64,000 nt of DNA. Source: an uncultured Clostridia bacterium (GTDB taxonomy: Bacteria; Bacillota; Clostridia; Monoglobales; Monoglobaceae). This document shows, one piece after another, positions 15,400 through 26,351 of this stretch. The notes beneath the pieces are model-generated. The model did not search any database. It worked only from the letters and a program-made list of their open reading frames with translations, and had not been told where the DNA came from. The stretch's first letter is position 1; each line of letters starts with the position of its first letter. The position numbers were made by a program, and so were the translations under genes. The stretch is from positions 1-64,000 of the forward strand of contig CANQBQ010000007.1 of assembly GCA_947589045.1 (NCBI GenBank), in the 5' to 3' direction.

Positions 15400-17749
15400 G
15401 CTTGCGAAAACGGCAGGATTTTGCTTTGGCGTGGACCGCGCGGTTAAAATCGCATATGAGTGCGCGGGGAAAGCGGATAACACCTATACCTACGGTATGC
15501 TTATTCACAACCGCTCCCTTACCGAGGAGCTTCGGGAGGCGGGCATCGGCTGTATAGAGCGCATTGAGGACATTCCGCGCGGAGCGTCGGTCATAGTGCG
15601 CGCGCACGGTATTTCAAAGGCGGAGTACGACGCGCTCACCGAAAAGGGCGTTAATATAATCGACGCGACCTGCCCGTATGTCAAAAAGATACATAAAATC
15701 GTTGAGGCGGAGTATAAGGCGGGCAAGAAAATCCTGATAGTGGGGGATAAGAACCACCCGGAGGTCAAGGGTATAAACGGTTGGTGCGACGGCTCGGCGT
15801 TTATTTCGTCGGACGTAGAAGAAATATTTGATTTCCTTGAAAAAAGCAGGGACAGCGAGGTTTCGGCGGTCGCACAGACCACGGTTTTGGCGGAGCTTTT
15901 AAAAAAAATTCGTGAAATTTCAAAAAAACATTTTACAAATGTGAAATTTTTTGATACAATATGTAATGCTACGAATGAGCGGCAGTCGGAGGCGGAGTGC
16001 CTGGCGACCGACGCGGACATTGTTTTCGTGATTGGAAGTCCCGAGAGCTCCAACACCGACAATCTTTGGAAGGTCTGCGCGGCTCAGTGTGCGAACACAT
16101 TTAAAATTGAAAATAATAAAGAATTAAAAAATTATAAACACTTATTTAAAAATGACAGCAAAGTTGCAATCACCGCGGGAGCTTCCACTCCCCAACGTAT
16201 AATTAAGGAGGTATTTTTTAGTATGTCGGAAATCACAAACAGTATGAACTTTGAGGAGGCTCTCGAGGAAACCTTGAAGCCGCTTAATACGGGTGACATC
16301 GTTAAAGGCGTCGTTATAGGAATTACACCGACCGACGTTCAGGTGGACATCGGAAGCAAGTATGACGGATATATTCCCGTTGATGAGCTTTCAAACGACC
16401 CCGGCGTAAATCCCGCAGATGTTGTTAAAATCGGCGAGGAGGTTGACGTCTTTGTTATTCTCGTAAGCGACAGAGACGGTAATGTTAAGCTCTCAAAGAA
16501 GAAGATTGACGTTGTTAAAGGTATGAAAGAAATCGAGGCGGCTTATGAGTCGGGCGAAATCCTTACCGGTCGTGTTGTTGAGATAGTTCGCGGCGGCGTT
16601 GTTACAATCGCTAAGGGCGTTCGCGTGTTCATTCCCGCATCCGAGGCTTCGGAGAGGTTCCTGGAGGATTTGGGAACACTTCTCAACACCGAGGTTTCTT
16701 TCAGAATTATCAATATAGACGACGGTCGCAGAAGAGGCCGCCGCGTTGTGGGCTCGATTAAAAACGTGGTTCGTGAGCAGAGACAAAAGCTGGCGGACGA
16801 GTTCTGGGCAAACGCAGAGGTCGGCAAGAAGTACACGGGTGAGGTTAAATCGCTCACCAACTTCGGCGCATTCGTTGATTTGGGCGGCGTTGACGGACTT
16901 ATTCATATTTCCGAGCTTTCCAATGTCAGAATAAAGCACCCGTCCGAGGCTGTCTCGGTGGGCGACACCATTGACGTATATATCCGCGAGCTTGACCGCG
17001 AGCATAATAAGGTTTCGCTTGTTCGCGAGCTTAAAGAGGAGAAGGAAGCCGCGTTCTGGGCGGGCGCAGAGGTCGGCAAGGTATATCAGGGCGTTGTAAA
17101 ATCGCTCACCAACTTTGGCGCGTTTGTTGATTTGGGCGGCGTTGACGGACTTGTTCACATTTCCGAGCTTTCGTGGAACAGAGTAAAGCATCCGTCCGAG
17201 GTGGTTTCGGTAGGCGACACCATCGAGGTATTTATCAAGGCGCTTGACCCCGAGACCAAGAAGGTTTCGCTCGGCTATCGCAAGGAGGAGGACAGCCCGT
17301 GGACCAAGTCTATGTCCTCGGTTAACGTCGGAGATGTTATAAAGTGCAAGATAGTAAGAATTCTTCCGTTCGGCGCGTTTGCGGAAATCGCGCCCGGCGT
17401 TGACGGACTTATCCACATTTCGCAGATTGCGAACACGAGAATTGCAAAGCCGTCCGACGTTCTCAACATAGGCGACGAGGTTGAGGCTAAGGTGCTTGAC
17501 ATCAACAACGATACCAAGCAGGTGGCTCTCTCAATAAAGGCGGCTCTCCCCGAAGAGGCAGCCGCGCCGGTTGACGAGAACGACACTCCCACCTCGTATG
17601 TTGAGGAGGACACCTTTACTCTCGGCGACATTCTGGACAGCCACGCGGAGGCAGAAGCTGCGGAGGAACCCGAGGAGAAGGCTGAAGAAAAGGCTGAGGA
17701 GGAAGCCGCTGTTGAGGCTGAACCCGAGACCGAAACAGAGGCGGAATAA
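15389..17749 (+). CDS. ispH: HMBPP reductase (IspH) fused to ribosomal protein S1-like protein
   Basis: A 786-residue fusion known from Clostridia. Residues 1-275 are IspH, the iron-sulfur enzyme that makes IPP and DMAPP in the last MEP-pathway step. The cluster cysteines are C12 (GFCFGVDRAV), C95 (DATCPYVKK) and C192 (ICNATNERQ). From residue 279 on there are five S1 RNA-binding repeats; the third and fourth share KSLTNFGAFVDLGGVDGL almost exactly. A Glu/Ala-rich tail (about 745-786) follows. AAGGAGG at 16205-16211 stands 11 bases before in-frame ATG 16223, so a separate S1 protein of 508 residues could also be made. The open frame is continuous across the junction. Confidence 0.95.
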   Translation: MRIELAKTAGFCFGVDRAVKIAYECAGKADNTYTYGMLIHNRSLTEELREAGIGCIERIEDIPRGASVIVRAHGISKAEYDALTEKGVNIIDATCPYVKKIHKIVEAEYKAGKKILIVGDKNHPEVKGINGWCDGSAFISSDVEEIFDFLEKSRDSEVSAVAQTTVLAELLKKIREISKKHFTNVKFFDTICNATNERQSEAECLATDADIVFVIGSPESSNTDNLWKVCAAQCANTFKIENNKELKNYKHLFKNDSKVAITAGASTPQRIIKEVFFSMSEITNSMNFEEALEETLKPLNTGDIVKGVVIGITPTDVQVDIGSKYDGYIPVDELSNDPGVNPADVVKIGEEVDVFVILVSDRDGNVKLSKKKIDVVKGMKEIEAAYESGEILTGRVVEIVRGGVVTIAKGVRVFIPASEASERFLEDLGTLLNTEVSFRIINIDDGRRRGRRVVGSIKNVVREQRQKLADEFWANAEVGKKYTGEVKSLTNFGAFVDLGGVDGLIHISELSNVRIKHPSEAVSVGDTIDVYIRELDREHNKVSLVRELKEEKEAAFWAGAEVGKVYQGVVKSLTNFGAFVDLGGVDGLVHISELSWNRVKHPSEVVSVGDTIEVFIKALDPETKKVSLGYRKEEDSPWTKSMSSVNVGDVIKCKIVRILPFGAFAEIAPGVDGLIHISQIANTRIAKPSDVLNIGDEVEAKVLDINNDTKQVALSIKAALPEEAAAPVDENDTPTSYVEEDTFTLGDILDSHAEAEAAEEPEEKAEEKAEEEAAVEAEPETETEAE
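16205..16225 (+). promoter_or_regulatory. rpsA: internal ribosome binding site and start for a free S1 protein
   Basis: AAGGAGG (16205-16211) and ATG (16223) lie in frame inside the ispH-S1 fusion, exactly at the domain border. The residues after it, MSEITNSMNFEEALEETLKP, look like a natural protein N-terminus. It could be a relic of the fusion event or still be in use. Confidence 0.6.
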
Positions 17750-17765
17750 TCTGTTTTAAGAAAAA

Positions 17766-17796
17766 CAAAGGCGCACACTTTAATTGTGCGCCTTTT
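17766..17796 (+). terminator. terminator between ispH-S1 and murD
   Basis: A stem of 10 or 11 bp (AAAGGCGCACA with TGTGCGCCTTTT, 7-base loop) ends in TTTT, 17 bases after the fusion gene. It closes the ychF/cmk/ispH run. Confidence 0.75.
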
Positions 17797-17827
17797 GGAT
17801 ATTTTGAATTAAAGGCGGAGAGAGATT

Positions 17828-19204
17828 ATGCAGAGCTTTAAGGATGCGGTTTGCGGAAAGAATATTGCGGTCGTCGGCATAGGCGTGAGCAATATTCCGC
17901 TTATCGAAAGTGCGCTGAAATGCGGGGCTTCGGTGACCGCTTACGACAAAAAGAGCGAGAGCGAGCTCGGAGATGTGTGCGAAAAGCTGCACGGACTGGG
18001 CGCGGAACTGATTTTGGGAGAGGACTACCTTTCGAGAATAAAGCCCGACACCGAGATTTTGTTTAAAACTCCGGGGCTTAGGTATGACCGCCCCGAGCTG
18101 ATTGCGGCGGCGGAAAGAGGCGCGGAGATAACCTCCGAAATGGAACTGTTCTTTAAGCTGTGCCCCTGCCGCATTGTCGCGGTGACGGGCAGCGACGGAA
18201 AGACCACGACTACCACGCTGATTTATGAAATGCTGAAAAAGCAGGGCTTTACCTGTCACCTCGGCGGAAATATAGGGCGTCCGCTTATCGGCGATTTGCC
18301 GCTTATAAAATCGGACGACATAGCCGTTTTGGAACTGTCGAGCTTTCAGCTTCACACTATGAAGCAAAGCCCCGACATCGCGGTGGTCACCAATGTCACG
18401 CCCAACCATCTCGACTGGCATACAGATATGGAGGAGTATATCGACGCGAAGCGCGCCGTGTTCAAGTATCAGACGGACGGCGGCAGAGCCGTGTTTAACG
18501 CGGATAACGACATAACAGCCCGATTTGCGGCAGAGTGCGGCGGTCGCGCGGTACTTTTCGGCAGACGGGAGCTTCTCGACGACGGAGTATGTCTGGACGG
18601 CGATATGATAGTCCTGCGCGAAAACGGAAAGACCATGTGCGAGATACTTAATATAAACGACATAAAAATCCCGGGTATGCACAACGTCGAGAACTATATG
18701 GCGGCGACTGCGGCGTTATGGGGACTTGTTTCGGTCGAAACCATAAGATATATTGCCAAAAATTTCGGCGGAGTGGAGCATAGAATTGAGTTTGTGCGCG
18801 AGCTTGACGGAGTGCGCTACTATAACGATTCTATCGCGAGCAGTCCCGCGAGGACAACGGCGGGGCTTAATTCGTTTGAGCAAAAGGTAGTGCTTATCGC
18901 GGGCGGTTACGACAAAAAAATCCCGTTTGACGGGCTCGGAGAAATTATAAACGACAAGGTTAAAAAGCTGATTTTGTGCGGAAAGACGTCGGACAAAATA
19001 GAGAAAGCGGTTCGCGGCGCAAAGAATTATGACGGTCTGCCGATTTACAGGTTTGACGACTTTGAGAAGGCGGTCGAGGCGTCACGCGACATTTCGGAAA
19101 ACGGCGATGTCGTACTGTTTTCGCCCGCGTGCGCGAGCTTTGATATGTTTAAGAATTTTATGGAGCGCGGAAACCGCTTTAAAGAAATCGTCAATAATTT
19201 TTAG
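17828..19204 (+). CDS. murD: UDP-N-acetylmuramoylalanine--D-glutamate ligase
   Basis: Adds D-glutamate to UDP-MurNAc-L-Ala in the cytosol, an early peptidoglycan step. The 458-residue length fits. An N-terminal Rossmann domain (NIAVVGIGVSN) precedes the ATP loop TGSDGKTTTT at about residues 120-129; most MurD proteins have GTNGK here, so SD replaces TN. NVTPNHLDWH and the C-terminal VLIAGGYDKKIPFD are MurD hallmarks. GGCGGAGAGAG precedes ATG. The last 14 bases overlap the end of the convergent ComEC-like gene. It stands apart from other mur genes in this window. Confidence 0.94.
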   Translation: MQSFKDAVCGKNIAVVGIGVSNIPLIESALKCGASVTAYDKKSESELGDVCEKLHGLGAELILGEDYLSRIKPDTEILFKTPGLRYDRPELIAAAERGAEITSEMELFFKLCPCRIVAVTGSDGKTTTTTLIYEMLKKQGFTCHLGGNIGRPLIGDLPLIKSDDIAVLELSSFQLHTMKQSPDIAVVTNVTPNHLDWHTDMEEYIDAKRAVFKYQTDGGRAVFNADNDITARFAAECGGRAVLFGRRELLDDGVCLDGDMIVLRENGKTMCEILNINDIKIPGMHNVENYMAATAALWGLVSVETIRYIAKNFGGVEHRIEFVRELDGVRYYNDSIASSPARTTAGLNSFEQKVVLIAGGYDKKIPFDGLGEIINDKVKKLILCGKTSDKIEKAVRGAKNYDGLPIYRFDDFEKAVEASRDISENGDVVLFSPACASFDMFKNFMERGNRFKEIVNNF

Positions 19205-20759
19205 CGGCGCGGCTCGTCAGAATTATATACAGAGCGAGCAGAAAGCCAAAATAAATACACATAAACCAAGCCGGCGGCGTGGGAACGTCGAAGGCGAGGA
19301 ACGGCACCTCCGAAAAATACGCGGAGGTGCTTTTTATTATGATTAAAGGAATTTTTATCAGATATTTTATAAGGTGCGCCGCGGGAGGGAAGATAAGTCC
19401 GACACCCCACATAAGATAGCCGCCGCAGAAAACTATATATACGAGCGGCACTACCCATAGGTTTACGAGTATGGACGAGAGCGACGCTATGTTGAAAAAG
19501 TACGCGACGGGTATGCAAACGCCGAGAAAGCTCGACAGCGAAACCGAGACCGAGGCTTGCAGATAGCGCCCCGCATAAGGGATTTTCGTCATTGGAGAAA
19601 ATTTCTCTGCAAGCGGGCTTGCGAGGCAAAGTATGGCAAGAACCGAGGAAAACGAGAGCAGAAAGCTCACGCTGAAAAGATAATTCGGGTTGATTGCGAG
19701 CATAACACCGCCCGCGAAAAACACAGACGTTATGCTGTCGGGATTTCGCCGCGTTATGTATGACAAAAGAAAGAGTATAAGCATAATGACTGCGCGGCAG
19801 ACCGACGGAGTAAAGCTCGCCGCCGCCGCAAAAATTACGAGCAGGGGTATTGTTATAATGCATACAATTCGTTTTTTGACCCTCGCCAAGCCGAAAATGA
19901 GCAAAAGCGCGGAGAACAAAATCGAAACGTGCATACCCGAGACCGCGATGATGTGCGATATGCCCGCCTTTGAAAAGTCCTCTCTGAGCTCGTCGCTGAA
20001 ATCGGTCTTGTCGCCGACAAGAATACCCTTTAAAATTGCGCCGAGTTCTTCGTCGCCCTCAAAGTTTTTATCCACCGCCGAGACTATGCTCGAATTTATG
20101 CGCCGACCTATGTCGGTCACAAATCCTTTTATTGAAAACGGCTCGGTATGCCCGCGGTCAAAATGAATGTAGCCCGAATAGGCGGAATAGAAAATCTCCT
20201 TTTGCTTCATATACCTGCGGTAGTCGAAGTCGTCATAAGTCGGGACGAGATTGAGCGACGCAATGCCGTAAACGCTGTCTCCGACCCGAACGTCGCCCTC
20301 GGCGTCCGAAAAATAGAGCGTTATTCTGCCCGAAACGTCAAAGACGCCGCTTGCGTTCTCGATTTTATAGACGTCCAAAACCGTACCGCGGCTGTATCCG
20401 CTTTGAGACAGCTTCGGCTCTGTCCTTACCGTGCCGTAGATATACGAGTGGGCGCCTTCAAACGGGGCGAGCGTGTCAAGATGAGATTTTTCGTACTGCT
20501 CGTATCGGAGCGCACCCGCGGAAAAGCTCGCCGCCGCGATAAGGACAACGAGGATTATTTTATACGGTGAAAGTCCGCTTTCCTCGGCTTTTGCCAAAAG
20601 AATAAAAATTATGACAAACATTAAGGAAAACACCAAGAGCGACGGAAGAAAAGAGATGAGATTTCCGCCGCCGGAAACAAAGAAAATTCCGCCGGCAAAG
20701 GCGGAGCAGATAAGTGCCGTATATCTTTTTACATTAAGAAAACCGCTCAAATTCAACAT
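19191..20759 (-). CDS. comEC: ComEC/Rec2-type membrane channel without the hydrolase domain
   Basis: A multi-span membrane protein of the DNA-uptake channel family. The N-terminal part (about 1-190) holds two or three helices and the DUF4131 OB-like region; the Competence core (about 215-500) includes GISHIIAVSGMHVSIL, the family signature, and RRNPDSITSVFFAGG. At 522 residues it ends just after the helices, without the C-terminal metallo-beta-lactamase-like domain of full-length ComEC (about 750-800 residues). Such short forms exist. The 3' end overlaps murD tail to tail. There is no ribosome binding site before ATG 20759, and the promoter's -10 box lies only nine bases away, so the message may be leaderless. 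No comEA is adjacent. Confidence 0.88.
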   Translation of the reverse strand: MLNLSGFLNVKRYTALICSAFAGGIFFVSGGGNLISFLPSLLVFSLMFVIIFILLAKAEESGLSPYKIILVVLIAAASFSAGALRYEQYEKSHLDTLAPFEGAHSYIYGTVRTEPKLSQSGYSRGTVLDVYKIENASGVFDVSGRITLYFSDAEGDVRVGDSVYGIASLNLVPTYDDFDYRRYMKQKEIFYSAYSGYIHFDRGHTEPFSIKGFVTDIGRRINSSIVSAVDKNFEGDEELGAILKGILVGDKTDFSDELREDFSKAGISHIIAVSGMHVSILFSALLLIFGLARVKKRIVCIITIPLLVIFAAAASFTPSVCRAVIMLILFLLSYITRRNPDSITSVFFAGGVMLAINPNYLFSVSFLLSFSSVLAILCLASPLAEKFSPMTKIPYAGRYLQASVSVSLSSFLGVCIPVAYFFNIASLSSILVNLWVVPLVYIVFCGGYLMWGVGLIFPPAAHLIKYLIKIPLIIIKSTSAYFSEVPFLAFDVPTPPAWFMCIYFGFLLALYIILTSRAAKNY

Positions 20760-20768
20760 AACGACAAA

Positions 20769-20797
20769 ATTATATCATTTTTTACATAATTCGTCAA
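20769..20797 (-). promoter_or_regulatory. promoter of the ComEC-like gene, predicting a leaderless message
   Basis: On the minus strand TTGACG (20792-20797) and TATAAT (20769-20774) are 17 bases apart. The ATG begins at 20759, so transcription would start two or three bases before the start codon. Confidence 0.65.
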
Positions 20798-20840
20798 TAT
20801 TCTGAATTAAAGCGGTTTAAGTTTTTAACCTTCTAACTTT

Positions 20841-22871
<2,031 letters not shown>

Positions 22872-22897
22872 TCAAAAGTTCAATAGCCGGGCGAAAA

Positions 22898-23563
22898 TCA
22901 GCCTTGAAAATTAAAGGCGTCGCCGCAGCTCTTTTCGGCGTCCTCAATCTCCATTTTGGATACCGAGACCTCGTACGCCACCTTTGTCAAAAATTCTTCC
23001 TCGCTTATCTTTTTCTGGTATTCGCGGCTCTGTATCCTGCCGTTTATTTTGACCTTCGTGCCTATGCCGAGCGTCTCGGCAAATTTTGCGTTCCTGCCCC
23101 ACGCTATGCAGGGGATATAGTCCGACTTGTTATAAGAGCGGTTTACCGCGAGCAATATGTCCGCTATTTCACGCCCGAACGGAGTAGTCCTGTAAACCGG
23201 CGGCTTACAGATGTACCCGTTCAAAAAAATGCTGTTGGGATTTTGGTAATCCTCAACGCTTCGGACGTTCTCTATTTCTTTTACAAACACGGTTAAAATC
23301 AATTTGTTGCCGATATTGGTGAAGTTGTTGTAGGAGCGGAACTGACCGTTTATCAGCACCGCGTCGCCCGGCTTTACCGAAACCCCGGGAGCGTAACGCT
23401 CCGATATGGTGACAACTATTTTATCCGCCGCACTGCTCAGGCGCGGAACCGAAAGTATAAACGAAAAAAATGTTTCGCCGTACACCTCGTGTGAAAATTC
23501 AGGTTCGCTCTCCACCGTTCCGACAACGGTTACTTTATTGTTTTCAGAGTACAGATTGTTCAT
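22898..23563 (-). CDS. single-stranded-DNA-binding-like protein, two OB-type halves
   Basis: A 221-residue protein resembling SSB. The first half (about 5-105) reads KVTVVGTVESEPEFSHEVYGETFFSF, the opening strand pattern of an OB fold; the second half (about 108-205) reads NSIFLNGYICKPPVYRTTPFGREIADIL and CIAWGRNAKFAETLGIGTKV, matching the SSB block in which phage or plasmid SSBs have LxGRL..P..TP.G. It lacks the acidic C-terminal tail that recruits partners in replicative SSB. It is probably a repair or accessory SSB. It lies 65 bases upstream of ligA on the same strand. Confidence 0.8.
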   Translation of the reverse strand: MNNLYSENNKVTVVGTVESEPEFSHEVYGETFFSFILSVPRLSSAADKIVVTISERYAPGVSVKPGDAVLINGQFRSYNNFTNIGNKLILTVFVKEIENVRSVEDYQNPNSIFLNGYICKPPVYRTTPFGREIADILLAVNRSYNKSDYIPCIAWGRNAKFAETLGIGTKVKINGRIQSREYQKKISEEEFLTKVAYEVSVSKMEIEDAEKSCGDAFNFQG

Positions 23564-23615
23564 TTCAGCTTCTCAACTCCCATTCTCTGTAAATTATATT
23601 TTACCCGCGGCGAAA

Positions 23616-24110
23616 TTAGAACGTAAAATCGGTCAATTTGTCTGCCGAAATGCCGCACACGATAAGCGCGGTGACAGCCGAAAGATAGAGGTAAATGTCC
23701 TCCGCGCCGATATTCCCCCGAACGCAAAATTCCTGCGGCGGGTGGGCGGTCTTGTTTATGTCGGAAAATTCGCGCTGTATGCAGTAGGTAAAGCCGCCGT
23801 CTCCGATACTGGACGCGGTGACGGTCGCGCGGGTGCCGAGAGAGCAGCTTATGATGTACGCCTCGGACGCAAGAGGCTCGGAGGTTCTTAAAAATTCATC
23901 CGCGGTTATTATGACGCCCTTTGCGCCGTTTAAAATTTCACTCAGACCTTTTATCGGTTCTTCGATAATATATACGCCGCACGAGTGCATCGGAGCGGGC
24001 GAGCCGACCGAGACCGTCGATATATCGGTTATGCCGCGGCTTAAAATAAAACGGTTCAAAATAACCTCGGAGCGCGGCTTGTGTTTTGCTATTATTCCTA
24101 TCGTTGTCAT
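23616..24110 (-). CDS. uncharacterised 164-residue protein
   Basis: Family not recognised. ATG 24110 is preferred over the upstream ATG at 24140, because AAGGGG stands six bases before it. The sequence has no signal peptide, no clear transmembrane helix before the last 25 residues, and mixed alpha/beta character (TTIGIIAKHKPRSE, then GVYIIEEPI, then AKGVIITADEF). A conserved-looking centre reads SCSLGTRATVTASSIGDGGF. The C-terminal segment LSAVTALIVCGI is hydrophobic. It precedes the SSB-like gene on the same strand with a 52-base gap. It is divergent from the ABC transporter operon. Confidence 0.65.
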   Translation of the reverse strand: MTTIGIIAKHKPRSEVILNRFILSRGITDISTVSVGSPAPMHSCGVYIIEEPIKGLSEILNGAKGVIITADEFLRTSEPLASEAYIISCSLGTRATVTASSIGDGGFTYCIQREFSDINKTAHPPQEFCVRGNIGAEDIYLYLSAVTALIVCGISADKLTDFTF

Positions 24111-24218
24111 ATCGGTTCCCCTTAAAAGCAATAGTACCATTAGTTTGCCGAAAATTTAATCTTATATTCCAAGCGAGGGAAATATATGCCCGTATTTTAA
24201 AGTTTAAAGGAAAAACTA

Positions 24219-24247
24219 TTGACTTTATCGGGTTAAAGTGATAGAAT
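24219..24247 (+). promoter_or_regulatory. promoter of the amino-acid transporter operon
   Basis: TTGACT and TAGAAT are 17 bases apart, about 45 bases before the start of the binding-protein gene. Confidence 0.7.
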
Positions 24248-24293
24248 AGTCACGTTTCAAAACAAGCAATTTTTTATTATGGAGGAAGAAAAA

Positions 24294-25163
24294 ATGAAAA
24301 GATTTTTATGCTTAATTCTGGCACTCGTTACCGCGCTGTCTCTTGCGGCTTGCGGGGCTCAGGACACACAGCAGGCGTCAAACCCCGACAGCGACTGGGA
24401 ATACATAAAGGATAAGGGTGTTATGACCATCGGCGTTACCAACTATCCCCCGATGAACTATCAGGACGAGTCGGGCGAGTGGACGGGCTTTGACACCGAG
24501 TTTGCTCAGGCTGTCTGCGAGTCTTTGGGTATCGACGCGGAGTTCATAGAGATAAGCTGGGAAGCAAAGGAAACCGAGCTTGCATCCAAGAATATCGACT
24601 GCCTTTGGAACGGTATGTGCATAACCGAGGACAGAAAGGCGGCGTGGGAGGTTTCGACTCCTTATATGTATAACACGCAGGCTATGGTTATGAAGGCGGA
24701 CAGAGAGGACGAAATAATGGCTGACGTTTCGGGCAAAAAGATAGTTTCCGAAGCGGGCTCGACAGGCGAAGAAAAGGTCACCGGCGCTATGGATGACGAG
24801 AACGACCCCACGGTAGAGGTAATGGCAAAGGATTACTTCGCAAATTCAAGTTACACCGGAGTAAGCTCTATGGCTACCGCGCTTATGGACGTTGAAAACG
24901 GAGTTGCGGACGTTGCCGTGGTTGACTATGTAATTGCTCAGGGTATGATTGAGGGCGAGAATTCGAGCTTTAGCGACCTCGTTATAAACACCGATAATAA
25001 GTTCGGCGACCAGTACTTCGGTATTGCGTTCCGAAAGGGCTCGGATATGTGCGAGAAGATAAACGAGGCTATGAAGACCCTCAAAGAGAGCGGCGAGCTT
25101 GATGAGATTGCCGCTAAATACGGTCTTACGGACAGCGTCGCGAAAGCGGCAAACGCTCAGTAA
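24294..25163 (+). CDS. amino-acid ABC transporter substrate-binding lipoprotein
   Basis: Captures an amino acid outside the membrane for the transporter encoded downstream. ATG 24294 follows GGAGGA by seven bases. A lipoprotein signal peptide ends in the lipobox LAAC with Cys about residue 20. The mature protein is a bacterial family 3 solute-binding domain: VMTIGVTNYPPMNYQDE, GFDTEFAQAVCESLG, ECxW-like DCLWNGMCITEDRKAAW and the C-terminal DQYFGIAFRKGS. The ligand is not certain; polar or acidic amino acids are common for this group. A terminator-like hairpin follows it, so it may be made in larger amounts than the other components. Confidence 0.93.
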   Translation: MKRFLCLILALVTALSLAACGAQDTQQASNPDSDWEYIKDKGVMTIGVTNYPPMNYQDESGEWTGFDTEFAQAVCESLGIDAEFIEISWEAKETELASKNIDCLWNGMCITEDRKAAWEVSTPYMYNTQAMVMKADREDEIMADVSGKKIVSEAGSTGEEKVTGAMDDENDPTVEVMAKDYFANSSYTGVSSMATALMDVENGVADVAVVDYVIAQGMIEGENSSFSDLVINTDNKFGDQYFGIAFRKGSDMCEKINEAMKTLKESGELDEIAAKYGLTDSVAKAANAQ

Positions 25164-25181
25164 TACTAAAATGAATTAAAC

Positions 25182-25218
25182 AATAAAGGTTTCCGATGTA
25201 TCAGCGGAAACCTTTATT
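25182..25218 (+). terminator. partial terminator inside the transporter operon
   Basis: A perfect 14-bp stem AATAAAGGTTTCCG with a 9-base loop, ending in TTTATT and then AAGC. It lies between the binding-protein gene and the dehydrogenase gene. Such hairpins often let binding protein outnumber membrane subunits. Confidence 0.7.
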
Positions 25219-25282
25219 AAGCATAAAAGGCTGAGAGCACGGCTTTTGCCGCGGTGTGCTTTCGGCTTAAAGGAGACGAGTT

Positions 25283-26350
25283 ATGCGGGGATGTTACTTT
25301 GCCGATTATTCAATCGGAACAGATGCGTATAAAAATATCGAGGCGGTATGCTCGGCGTTCGGCAGACGCGCGCTCATTGTGGGCGGCGAAACGGCGCTTT
25401 CCAAGTCCATCGACAAGCTCCGCGCGTCAATGACCGGCTTTACGATAGTTGATGTCGTGGTTTACGGAAAGGAATGTTACCGAGCGCGGGTAGAGGAGCT
25501 GTACGAGATGTTCGCAAACCGCGATGTTGATTTCGTGGTCGGCGTCGGCGGCGGAAAGGCGATAGATACGTCAAAATGCCTTGCCGACAGGCTGGGCGTT
25601 CCGGTCGTCACCGTCCCAACCATAGCATCGACCTGCGCCGCTACGTCCGCGCTTGCGGTCATATACAGCAAGGAGCACGTCTACGAGGGCTTTTGGCACT
25701 TCAAACGCCCCGCTCGGCACTGCTTTATAGACACCTCGATAATCGCGGAGGCTCCCGATATGTATTTCAGAGCGGGCATAGGCGACACTCTTGCCAAGTA
25801 CTACGAGGTGGAGTTCTCGGCTCGCGGGCAAAAAACGACGTATAACGATGAAATGGCAATATCGATAAGCCGAATGTGCGGCGAGCCGCTTATCAAAAAT
25901 GCCCGCAAAGCGCTTGATGACTGCCGCGCAAACCGAGTGTCGGATGAACTGGAGGCGGTTTCGAGGATTATTCTCGTGAGCTGCGGTATGGTGAGTATGC
26001 TTGTGAATGAGAAGTTCAACGGTGCGCTTGCTCACGCGCTTTTTTACGGGCTTACGGTTTTGGACGGCTTTGAAGAAAGGTTTTTGCACGGCGACGTGAT
26101 AGGCTACACGACTATGGTTCAGCTTGTGCTGGACGGTCAAATCGACGAGGCGAAGAAAATCGGCAGGCTGATACGCAGTATGGGAGTCGAGACCACTCTT
26201 TCGGAGAGGGGAATTGACACGAGCCGCGAAAATCTCGAAAGGGTGCTTGAAAGCACACTGAAAGACCCCGATATGGAGGTCGTTCCCTATGAGATAACGG
26301 CGGATATGATATACGACGCGATTATCGCTTTGGAAGAAACGGAGGTATAG
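25283..26350 (+). CDS. iron-containing-alcohol-dehydrogenase family enzyme (glycerol dehydrogenase-like)
   Basis: A 355-residue NAD(P)- and metal-dependent dehydrogenase of the GldA/glycerol-1-phosphate dehydrogenase branch. The cofactor loop is VVGVGGGKAIDTSKC near residues 84-98, then VPTIASTCAATSAL. Metal ligands fit D168 region (GIGDTLAKYYE), His in ALAHALFYGLT and His in FLHGDVIGY. GGAGACGAG precedes ATG. It sits between the substrate-binding and permease genes of an amino-acid transporter, ending one base before the permease gene, so it is truly in the operon. The true substrate is unknown; it might be a carbonyl derived from the transported compound. Confidence 0.85.
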   Translation: MRGCYFADYSIGTDAYKNIEAVCSAFGRRALIVGGETALSKSIDKLRASMTGFTIVDVVVYGKECYRARVEELYEMFANRDVDFVVGVGGGKAIDTSKCLADRLGVPVVTVPTIASTCAATSALAVIYSKEHVYEGFWHFKRPARHCFIDTSIIAEAPDMYFRAGIGDTLAKYYEVEFSARGQKTTYNDEMAISISRMCGEPLIKNARKALDDCRANRVSDELEAVSRIILVSCGMVSMLVNEKFNGALAHALFYGLTVLDGFEERFLHGDVIGYTTMVQLVLDGQIDEAKKIGRLIRSMGVETTLSERGIDTSRENLERVLESTLKDPDMEVVPYEITADMIYDAIIALEETEV

Positions 26351-26351
26351 T

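Noticed and set aside
25219-25282. CTGAGA-containing leader before the dehydrogenase gene, recalling a TPP riboswitch
   Set aside because: Only the CTGAGA piece is present; the conserved second half of the THI element is missing.
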